Of a stretch of 6,770 bases of DNA, positions 1-5,928 are shown piece by piece. Each line of letters opens with the position of its first letter. Within the stretch, counting starts at the first letter, position 1. Origin of the DNA: Candidatus Izemoplasma sp. GTDB lineage: Bacteria > Bacillota_I > Bacilli_A > Izemoplasmatales > Izemoplasmataceae. The notes below the pieces were generated by a model. That model did not search any database. It worked only from the letters and a program-made list of their open reading frames with translations, and was not told where the DNA came from. The position numbers and the translations under genes are program-made. The stretch lies in assembly GCA_007116105.1 (NCBI GenBank), contig SKJA01000105.1, forward strand, positions 1 through 6,770, given 5' to 3'.

Positions 1-685
1 GGTTAAACGCGCGGTGATCGTTGGGGTTGAACGTTGTTTTTTGATCAAACTTACCACTCAATAAGCCACTCGCTAAAGGCACCCGGACAATGATGCCCAC
101 GCCAGCTTCATGCGCCGCTTTAAAAAACGCATCTAAAGGTTTTAAGCGAAACATATTAAAGATGATCTCAATCGCGGCGACTCCAGGATACTGAAGCGCT
201 TTAAAGCCTTCCTCGACTGTTTCGACACTGACGCCAAAGTGATGAATCTTCTTTTCATCTTTTAAGGTTTCTAAGAGGTCAAAGACAGCTTTGTTATCAT
301 AGACGGATGTCGGTGGGCAATGCAACAACACCATGTCAATGGTCGTCACATCCAAGTTCGCACGTGAGTCCTCAACGAACTGTCGTAGGTTGGTTTCGTT
401 GTAGCCTTCATAGGTTTGCTGAGGTAAACGTCGTCCTACTTTGGTGATGATGAACGGTTTAGGCTCTTGGGTTTTGATGAATGTCCCAATCACGTTTTCA
501 CTTTGACCGTCTTGATAGACATCGGCCGTATCAAACGCATTGATGCCTGAAGCCACCGCATGCGCAAGCGTGTCAAGCGCATTCTGTTGATCGAAAGGCT
601 CGCCCCAAACGCTGCCTAACTGCCACGTACCTAAGGAAATTTCACTGATCTGAAAGCCCGTTTTTCCAAACAATCTTGTTTTCAT
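1..685 (-). CDS. Aldo/keto reductase, C-terminus cut by the left window edge
   Basis: NAD(P)H-dependent oxidoreductase of the aldo/keto reductase superfamily, a soluble TIM-barrel enzyme reducing aldehydes or ketones. The first 228 residues are present; about 90-100 are expected beyond the edge. The catalytic tetrad is visible: Asp52 in FDTAD, Tyr57 in VYQDG, Lys82 in IITKVG and His122 in LLHCPP. The N-terminus (RLFGKTG, then SEISLGTWQLG) and the barrel motif VPLASGLLSGKF near residue 203 also fit, the latter recalling the group that includes IolS-like general-stress reductases. The start is ATG at 685 with AAAGGAG five bases upstream. That site overlaps the stop codon of the regulator, so the two genes are co-transcribed and probably translationally coupled. 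The substrate cannot be read from the sequence. Family assignment is firm, subfamily is not. Confidence 0.93.
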   Translation of the reverse strand, partial: MKTRLFGKTGFQISEISLGTWQLGSVWGEPFDQQNALDTLAHAVASGINAFDTADVYQDGQSENVIGTFIKTQEPKPFIITKVGRRLPQQTYEGYNETNLRQFVEDSRANLDVTTIDMVLLHCPPTSVYDNKAVFDLLETLKDEKKIHHFGVSVETVEEGFKALQYPGVAAIEIIFNMFRLKPLDAFFKAAHEAGVGIIVRVPLASGLLSGKFDQKTTFNPNDHRAFN

Positions 686-695
686 GTTTTCTCCT

Positions 696-1700
696 TTACG
701 CACTTTCACGGAACACCAGTTCATAAGGCACCACGATGTGCATTTTTAAGTCGCGTTCTGCGTTCATTTGTTCAAGTAATAACTTTACCCCCACGGCGCC
801 CATGAACTCGGTGAAGATTTTTACGGTTGAGAGAGAGGGAGAGGTGTATTGTAAGGTGGGAATGTCGTTCACTGAAAAGATGGCGATGTCTTCTGGTATA
901 CGAAGGTTTTTCTCATTGATCGCGCGTACCACGCCGATCGCAATCGAATCCGAGCCGCAGAAGATGGCGGTGGGTAAATTATCGTAGGCGACCTTGATTA
1001 AATCCATGGCCATCTGATAGCCAGCCTCAATCGTGTATTCGCCGACACGAACATATTTTGAGTTGTAAAGATTGTTATGGTACATAAGCTCTTGAAACTC
1101 GAGTTCTCGTGGATCGATGATGGCTTCTTTGGTTGAGCGGATGGTTTCACGTCCCCCAATGTAGCCGATTTTAGTGTGTTTTTTGGCGATGAGGTACGAA
1201 ACCACATCCCGTGTTAATGCACGAAAATCAGTGTGGACAGAATCGTATTTAAAACGGTCTTCTTTGGAGTTGACATAGACCACGTGATGATGAAGTGATT
1301 CAATCAAATTGCGTGTCTCATGGTCAAAAAGACCTAAAATAATGGCCCCGTGGAACTGTTTGGTCATGACGTTCTTTTGAAAATTGCGATCGTTGTAAAT
1401 GATCTCAAAGTCGAGGTCGTTTTCTTCACACTCTCGTTGAATGCCCATGCGAATGGAAATAAAATAGGGGTCATTGATTTCTTGTTCAATGGTATACCAA
1501 TAAAACACCCCGATACGCTTTCCGTTGTTTTTGCTTTTGCGTTTATGTCGGTGCTTGGTGTAATCGAGCTTCTCCGCCGCTTCAAAAATCTTCTTTTTCG
1601 TTTTTGCGGTGACGCTGATGGTTTCATCGTGATTGAGCACTCTGGAAACGGTCGCGGGCGAGACGTTGGCCAAGCGTGCGATGTCTTTAATGGTCGGCAT
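696..1700 (-). CDS. LacI-family transcriptional regulator, MsmR/EbgR-like
   Basis: DNA-binding repressor with a sugar-type effector domain, 334 residues, normal for the family. The N-terminal helix-turn-helix (residues 3-46) is canonical: TIKDIARLANVS, then PATVSRVLN. A periplasmic-binding-protein-like domain runs from about residue 62 and ends in the family signature LVFRES. The segment INDPYFISIRMG (about 75-86) and the variant SVNDIP instead of the usual GFDD recall EbgR/MsmR-type regulators of galactoside use; this comes from memory of the family, and the ligand is unproven. The linker at 48-62 is rich in Lys, Arg and His and lacks the usual PNxxAR hinge motif. Two ATGs stand in tandem (1703 and 1700). 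The second lies six bases from GAGGT (1707-1711) and gives the typical MPTIKDIA start, so it is preferred. First gene of an operon with the reductase; likely autoregulated through the dyad at 1738-1751. Confidence 0.95.
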   Translation of the reverse strand: MPTIKDIARLANVSPATVSRVLNHDETISVTAKTKKKIFEAAEKLDYTKHRHKRKSKNNGKRIGVFYWYTIEQEINDPYFISIRMGIQRECEENDLDFEIIYNDRNFQKNVMTKQFHGAIILGLFDHETRNLIESLHHHVVYVNSKEDRFKYDSVHTDFRALTRDVVSYLIAKKHTKIGYIGGRETIRSTKEAIIDPRELEFQELMYHNNLYNSKYVRVGEYTIEAGYQMAMDLIKVAYDNLPTAIFCGSDSIAIGVVRAINEKNLRIPEDIAIFSVNDIPTLQYTSPSLSTVKIFTEFMGAVGVKLLLEQMNAERDLKMHIVVPYELVFRESA

Positions 1701-1722
1701 CATTCTACCTCAATTCTTCAAA

Positions 1723-1743
1723 CTTTCATGTAATCAATGAAAG
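1723..1743. repeat. Perfect 7-bp inverted repeat in the regulator's 5' leader
   Basis: CTTTCAT (1723-1729) and ATGAAAG (1737-1743) are perfect inverted copies separated by seven bases. The right arm is also the left half of the LacI-type dyad at 1738-1751, so the two dyads interlock. This could be an additional protein half-site or a small hairpin in the leader mRNA ahead of the ribosome binding site at 1707-1711. The repeat is seen directly; its role is inferred. Confidence 0.45.
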
Positions 1744-1751
1744 CGGTTTTA
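1738..1751. promoter_or_regulatory. Putative LacI-family operator (cre-like dyad)
   Basis: TGAAAGCGGTTTTA is an imperfect palindrome around a central CG, the classic LacI/GalR operator layout. It matches the catabolite-response consensus TGWAANCGNTNWCA at all but position 13. It begins about seven bases downstream of the -10 box at 1759-1764, covering the expected start point of the regulator transcript. A repressor bound here would block transcription, so autoregulation by the encoded LacI protein is the simplest reading. A CcpA site is the main alternative. Confidence 0.6.
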
Positions 1752-1758
1752 TGGTCTT

Positions 1759-1764
1759 ATTATA
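1759..1764 (-). promoter_or_regulatory. -10 box of the regulator/reductase operon
   Basis: Read on the minus strand this is a perfect TATAAT, 56 bases upstream of the first regulator ATG. The best -35 candidate at 17-base spacing, TTCTTT, is weak, and no TG extension precedes the box. The predicted transcription start, near 1752, falls at the edge of the operator-like dyad. The plus-strand reading of almost the same bases is TATTAT (1758-1763), which could serve as a -10 in the opposite direction. Confidence 0.6.
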
Positions 1765-1878
1765 CCTTGAATAGCACGAAGAAAGAAGGGTTTAGACCCA
1801 AAAGTTGCGTTAATTTTAGTAAATTTCATGTGTCCTTCCAGGAATCTATGACAGACTGTCGCTTTATGACCTTTACTG

Positions 1879-1887
1879 TGCTACAAT
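1879..1887 (+). promoter_or_regulatory. Extended -10 promoter of the oligoendopeptidase gene
   Basis: TGCTACAAT has the TGn extension directly in front of a -10 hexamer differing from TATAAT at one base. No good -35 is present (TCGCTT at 17 bases), which is tolerated by extended -10 promoters. Transcription would start around 1891-1895, leaving a leader of only 10-14 bases that consists almost entirely of the ribosome binding site GAGGTGA (1894-1900). Confidence 0.5.
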
Positions 1888-1904
1888 ATAGTCGAGGTGA
1901 TGAA

Positions 1905-3599
1905 ATGAATTTTAAAGATTACACGTACGAAAGACCCAATATGGAGTCTTTGAAGACGGCCTTTTTAGAAGCATTAGACGCATTTAAGGTCGCCAAAAAT
2001 GCCCAAAGTGCACTCAGCGCCATGACGCAAATCAATCAACTGCGTTTTGATTTTCAAACGATGGCGACGCTCTCTTCAATTCGTCATTCACTTGACGTCC
2101 ACGATGCTTTTTACGACGCGGAAAAATCCTTTTTTGATCAAAACGGGCCACAGTTTTCACAGCTGAACAATCTGTACTATCAAGCACTTGTACAGTCCCC
2201 TTTAAGAGGTGAACTCGAAGCACTTAAAGGGAGCCTCTTGTTTGCGAAAGCAGAACTGTCGCTCAAAACCTTTGCGCCAGAGATTATGGCAGACTTACAG
2301 GAAGAAAATCGTTTGAGCAGTGAGTTTAACAAACTCATGGCGAGTGCCCAAATCGAGTTTGAAGGTGAACAACGCAACCTCTCACAAATGATTCCTTTTA
2401 ATCAACACAAAGACCGCGACATGCGTAAACGCGCTTCCCAAGCAACCAGCGGTTGGCTGGCACAACATGAAGCAACGCTCGATGATTTATACGACCAACT
2501 GATTCAAGTGCGCACCACCATGGCTAAGAAACTCGGCTTTGATTCCTTCATTGAACTGGCGTACGCACGCTGGGGCCGGAGCGATTATGGGCCAGAGGAA
2601 GTGGCTTCATTCCGTGACCAAGTGGTCGAAACTGTGGTGCCTTTAAACACCCAGTTGGCCAAGGAAAAACAAGCACGACTAGGGCTTGAGTCGCTGTATC
2701 ACTACGATTTAGCGCTTGAATTTCTCTCAGGCAACCCGACACCTAAAGGTGATACGGCTTGGATGGTCGAACAAGCGAGTACGATGTACCGTGAGATGTC
2801 GCCTGAAACCAACGACTTTTTCAGTTTCATGAAAGAACGTAATCTGCTTGATTTAGAGGCGAAAAAAGGTAAGCGTGGTGGTGGTTACTGCACGTTCATC
2901 GCGAACTATGGCTCCCCGTTTATTTTCTCGAACTTTAACGGCACACAAGGCGACGTGGATGTGTTAACCCATGAAGCCGGTCATGCGTTCCAAATGTACA
3001 TGAGCCGTCATCACGACGTCCCTGAATACCGTACCTCGAGTCTTGACATCATGGAGATTCATTCCATGAGCATGGAGTTTTTTGCATGGCCATGGATGAC
3101 ACATTTCTTTAAAGAAGAGACCGATAAATACAAGTACAGTCATCTGACAAAAGCGCTCAACCTTTTAGCGTATGCATCCTTGCTTGATGAGTTTCAACAC
3201 GAGGTTTACGCAAAGCCAAACCTCTCAAAAGAAGCACGTAAGGAACGCTTTAAAGCGCTCGGAAAACGCTACTATCCTTACCGTCAATATGATGACAATG
3301 ACTACTTAGAACGGGGCAATGCCTGGCAGAACGTGATGCATTTGTTTGTTGTGCCGTTTTACATGATCGACTATGCATTGGCTCAAATCAGTGCCCTTCA
3401 GTATTGGGTTGAAGACGCTGAAAACCACGAAAACGCTTGGGCAAGTTATCTTAAATTGTGTACCGCAGGTGGGTCAATGTCGTATCTGGAACTACTGAAC
3501 TTAGCCGGCCGCCATAATCCTTTTGAACCTGGATCTCTCAAACGCATTGTGCCACACATCGAGGCTTATTTAAATGGCGTCGATGACACCACACTCTAA
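1905..3599 (+). CDS. M3-family zinc oligoendopeptidase (Pz-peptidase type)
   Basis: Cytoplasmic zinc metallopeptidase that cleaves short peptides, probably in peptide recycling. It has 564 residues, right for the M3 oligoendopeptidase branch related to Pz-peptidases and distinct from classical PepF of about 600 residues. The zinc motif HEAGH is at residues 356-360, with His356 and His360 as ligands and Glu357 as catalytic base. Glu384 in MEIHSMSME sits 28 residues after the first His, the spacing of the third ligand in PepF, and Glu391 is the second conserved Glu. NFNGTQGDVDVLT just before the motif, and His479 with Tyr486 and Tyr490 in HLFVVPFYMIDYALAQ, match the family's active-site region. 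There is no signal peptide. The frame is open back to 1737, but ATG 1905 has GAGGTGA at ideal spacing and begins as family members do (MNFKDYTYERP). It is divergent from the regulator and followed by a terminator, so monocistronic. Confidence 0.95.
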   Translation: MNFKDYTYERPNMESLKTAFLEALDAFKVAKNAQSALSAMTQINQLRFDFQTMATLSSIRHSLDVHDAFYDAEKSFFDQNGPQFSQLNNLYYQALVQSPLRGELEALKGSLLFAKAELSLKTFAPEIMADLQEENRLSSEFNKLMASAQIEFEGEQRNLSQMIPFNQHKDRDMRKRASQATSGWLAQHEATLDDLYDQLIQVRTTMAKKLGFDSFIELAYARWGRSDYGPEEVASFRDQVVETVVPLNTQLAKEKQARLGLESLYHYDLALEFLSGNPTPKGDTAWMVEQASTMYREMSPETNDFFSFMKERNLLDLEAKKGKRGGGYCTFIANYGSPFIFSNFNGTQGDVDVLTHEAGHAFQMYMSRHHDVPEYRTSSLDIMEIHSMSMEFFAWPWMTHFFKEETDKYKYSHLTKALNLLAYASLLDEFQHEVYAKPNLSKEARKERFKALGKRYYPYRQYDDNDYLERGNAWQNVMHLFVVPFYMIDYALAQISALQYWVEDAENHENAWASYLKLCTAGGSMSYLELLNLAGRHNPFEPGSLKRIVPHIEAYLNGVDDTTL

Positions 3600-3620
3600 C
3601 CACGCTGCGAAACGATCTAC

Positions 3621-3653
3621 AAACACTTTCACCACGGTGGAGGTGTTTTCTTT
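3621..3653 (+). terminator. Intrinsic terminator after the oligoendopeptidase gene
   Basis: A 12-base-pair stem (3621-3632 with 3637-3648, two G-U pairs, no mismatch) closes on the tetraloop CACG and is followed by TCTTT, so the 3' side reads GTGTTTTCTTT. It starts 21 bases after the peptidase stop codon. On the opposite strand the two G-U pairs become A-C mismatches, so it should work mainly in the plus direction. Confidence 0.78.
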
Positions 3654-3711
3654 AGGTGTGATTTTACTTGAACCGTCATCTTTAAAATTAATTAAATAAG
3701 CCATACGTTCA

Positions 3712-3720
3712 TGGTATAAT
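3712..3720 (+). promoter_or_regulatory. Extended -10 promoter of the diguanylate cyclase gene
   Basis: TGGTATAAT combines a perfect -10 with the TGn extension. The -35 region is poor (TTAAAT at 17-base spacing), but the bases before it (3681-3698) are almost pure A/T and could act as an UP element. The -10 is followed immediately by nine A (3721-3729), so transcription probably starts inside the A run. The leader is about 35 bases and carries GAGGTGA (3749-3755), six bases before the ATG. Confidence 0.72.
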
Positions 3721-3761
3721 AAAAAAAAAGTATATTTAATTTATCTCTGAGGTGAAGCAGG

Positions 3762-5876
3762 ATGGCTAAGGTGAATCAAAAGCTGGTTGATGACATTCAA
3801 ACACTCCTAAAGCAAGCCAAAGAAGCCGAACGAAGTGATGTTGAACGAGCGTTACACTTAGCCTCTCAAGCAAGAGGTCTTTCTTTAGAGCACCATTCTG
3901 CAAAAACACTCGCTCAAAGTGAACTGCGTATCGGTCGGTGTTATTGGATTAAAGGGGTGTATGATGAGGCCATCACTTATCTCTCTCAAGCGCTCAAAAG
4001 GGCCACCCCTTTGAGCGACGAGGAGACCATGATTGAAGCCTTGATTGGTCTTGGAAATGTGTATGTCACGATGGAGTTTACGGACACTGCCTTAGACTTT
4101 TATCACCAAGCATTGAGTTACCTCGAAGAGACATCACGCCCTGAACAGGAAGCAAAAGTGCTCAATAATCTAGGCGCTTTACACGAAGAACTTAAACATT
4201 ATGAAGAAGCACTCTCATACTATCAGCGCAGTCGTCAAAGAGCCGATGAGACTGGCTATGAATACGGTGTTGCGATGGCCGATTTAAACATCGGCACCAT
4301 TTATTTAGAGCTAAAGCAATACCCCTTAGCGTTTCAGCACACCATGCAAGCGCACGAGCATGCAAACCAACATCAGCGTGCGTTATTGCACGCACATTGT
4401 CATTATGTCCTCGGACGCTATTATCACGCGTTGGGTGCTTATAAAACAAGTGTTGAAGCGTTTGAGCGCGGCATGGAGGAAGCGAAAAAAAGTAAGGATT
4501 TTTACATCTTAGTGCGACTTCACTTAAGTTTGGCGAGTGTGCTTGAAACTCAAGGTGCCCTCACACAAGCACAAGTTGTCTATGAGAAAGCCTTTCAATT
4601 GACCAAGCAAATGCACTCAGAAGAACACACCCTTAAAGCCCATTATACCTTGGCTCGTTTTTATGATGGCCACGGCTTTAAGGAAGAAGCGTATGAACAT
4701 TTTAAGGCATTCATGCATACCAGTGAAAGTGTTCAAGAGAATCGTCGTTTAGAGCGCATCAAAAACATCGATTTTCAGAATAAATTGAAAGACGCCAAGG
4801 AAGAGACACAAACCTTCAAAACGCTCTCAAAAGAGCTCAGTGAAAACTTCGAGCGAATGAAAATTTTGAATGACATCGGCCGCAGCATGACCGCAACCCA
4901 TGACATGCGCGAGCTCTTTTTAAACATGTATGATTCAGTGATTAAGTTGATGCCGATTGACGCCTTGGTTTTAGCGCTTTACAGCGAGGAAACACACGCC
5001 TTAGAAATCGAATTAAACATTGAAGATCGGCAAACACTTGAGCCCTTTACGTTAACCTTGGATAATCCGAACAGTATGATGGTGAAAAGTTATCTTTCAC
5101 AACGCACCATTTGTCTGGACGATGTTGAAAAAGATCATGCAAACTACATTCAAAAAGTCTTCTTTAGCCGCGGAAGTCCGATGGCTTCAGCGCTTTACGT
5201 TCCGCTGCTTTTTGAAGGACAATCGCTGGGTGTTTTAAGTGTCCAATCACGTCAAAAACGCGCCTATCAAGAAACCCAGCAACTTTTGTTAGAGACGCTG
5301 GCTTCCTATTTGGCAATTTCGATCAACAACGCTAAACAAATGAAAGCTTTAGCGACGCTCAACGCCACGTTTAAACGATTGTCAGAACGTGACGGGTTGA
5401 CGGGCGTGGCGAATCGTCGTCGCTTCGATGCTGAGTTTACACGCCTTTGGGATCAAGCAGTCACGGAAAAGACACGCATCGCCATGTTGTTTGTGGACAT
5501 TGATGATTTTAAAGAGTACAACGATGCACATGGGCATTTAAAAGGCGATGATGTGTTGATTTCCGTTGCGAAAAACTTAAAAGCACAGCTGCCTAAAGAT
5601 GCCTTTATCGCTCGCTATGGTGGCGATGAGTTTGTGGTGATTAAACTCGACCTGTCACTAGAAGACGCCAAACACGTGGCCTTGAGCCTCAAGGCATCGT
5701 TTGTCGGTCCCGATGAAACACCGTTTCCCGTGACCGTTTCCATCGGTGTGAGCATCATTCAACCAGACAACACACTATCAAAAGAAGTATTTTTAGAGTA
5801 TGTCGACACGTTATTGTATCAAAGTAAACACCTTGGAAAAGATACGGTCACTGCCAAAGCGTTTGTAAAACTCTAA
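3762..5876 (+). CDS. Cytoplasmic TPR-GAF-GGDEF diguanylate cyclase
   Basis: Predicted to make cyclic di-GMP from two GTP. It has 704 residues and no signal peptide or membrane segment. Residues about 45-325 form seven TPR helix pairs, a peptide- or protein-binding sensor. A coiled-coil-like stretch (about 325-365) leads to a GAF domain (about 365-530), then a GGDEF domain (about 535-700). The cyclase motifs are intact: RDGLTG at 543-548 followed by NRRRFD, the metal site Asp579 in VDIDDFK, NDAHGHLKGDD, the active loop GGDEF at 620-624, VSIGVS, and LLYQSKHLGKD. The inhibitory RxxD site expected at 611-614 reads PKDA, so product feedback through that site should be absent. The start at ATG 3762 is supported by GAGGTGA six bases upstream. 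It has its own promoter, and the membrane-receptor gene follows after 52 bases, probably in the same operon. The ligands of the TPR and GAF parts are unknown. Confidence 0.95.
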   Translation: MAKVNQKLVDDIQTLLKQAKEAERSDVERALHLASQARGLSLEHHSAKTLAQSELRIGRCYWIKGVYDEAITYLSQALKRATPLSDEETMIEALIGLGNVYVTMEFTDTALDFYHQALSYLEETSRPEQEAKVLNNLGALHEELKHYEEALSYYQRSRQRADETGYEYGVAMADLNIGTIYLELKQYPLAFQHTMQAHEHANQHQRALLHAHCHYVLGRYYHALGAYKTSVEAFERGMEEAKKSKDFYILVRLHLSLASVLETQGALTQAQVVYEKAFQLTKQMHSEEHTLKAHYTLARFYDGHGFKEEAYEHFKAFMHTSESVQENRRLERIKNIDFQNKLKDAKEETQTFKTLSKELSENFERMKILNDIGRSMTATHDMRELFLNMYDSVIKLMPIDALVLALYSEETHALEIELNIEDRQTLEPFTLTLDNPNSMMVKSYLSQRTICLDDVEKDHANYIQKVFFSRGSPMASALYVPLLFEGQSLGVLSVQSRQKRAYQETQQLLLETLASYLAISINNAKQMKALATLNATFKRLSERDGLTGVANRRRFDAEFTRLWDQAVTEKTRIAMLFVDIDDFKEYNDAHGHLKGDDVLISVAKNLKAQLPKDAFIARYGGDEFVVIKLDLSLEDAKHVALSLKASFVGPDETPFPVTVSIGVSIIQPDNTLSKEVFLEYVDTLLYQSKHLGKDTVTAKAFVKL

Positions 5877-5883
5877 GAAGTTT

Positions 5884-5921
5884 CCTTTTCTTGAGTCCCC
5901 TACACTCGTAAAGAAAAGAGG
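5884..5921 (+). promoter_or_regulatory. Hairpin covering the ribosome binding site of the receptor gene
   Basis: C5885-T5892 pairs perfectly with A5911-G5918. After a three-base bulge (5908-5910) the stem continues as 5893-5896 with 5904-5907 around a seven-base loop, and C5884 can pair with G5920. The 3' arm runs into GAGG (5918-5921), the ribosome binding site of the next gene, so the fold would hide part of it. The left arm begins eight bases after the cyclase stop codon, where a terminating ribosome would melt it, suggesting translational coupling. The run after the stem (GTTTC) is too short for a good terminator. Confidence 0.5.
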
Positions 5922-5928
5922 TTTCATG

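Noticed and set aside
37..49. TTTTTTGATCAAA, with a similar string near 2130, as a repeated site
   Set aside because: Both copies fall in coding sequence and encode unrelated family-typical residues. TTGATCAA is a common short palindrome.
828..845. GAGAGAGGGAGAGG purine-rich tract as a simple repeat or regulatory element
   Set aside because: It lies inside the regulator gene, opposite codons for a Ser/Pro/Thr-containing family-typical segment, and is explained by coding.
736..1733. Plus-strand and other-frame open frames across the LacI gene (736-987, 998-1207, 1350-1733, 1364-1627)
   Set aside because: They are antisense or out-of-frame shadows of a clearly conserved LacI gene, with no recognisable motifs or start signals.
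1737..1904. In-frame 56-codon upstream extension of the oligoendopeptidase
   Set aside because: It lacks a ribosome binding site at 1737, overlaps the divergent promoter region, does not resemble the family N-terminus, and ATG 1905 has an ideal GAGGTGA.
2032..2742. Minus-strand open frames inside the peptidase gene
   Set aside because: They lie opposite conserved peptidase sequence, have no ribosome binding sites and encode no recognisable domain.
3681..3698. A/T-rich near-palindrome TTTAAAATTAATTAAA as a regulator operator
   Set aside because: Such dyads arise readily in A/T-rich sequence. An UP-like promoter element explains it without a specific regulator.
4192..4449. Minus-strand 85-codon frame opposite the TPR region
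   Set aside because: It is a by-product of codon use in the repeats and matches no family I recognise.
5884..5925. Intrinsic terminator between the cyclase and receptor genes
   Set aside because: A stem exists, but it is A/T-rich, bulged and followed only by GTTTC, and it overlaps the next ribosome binding site. A role in translation is more likely.
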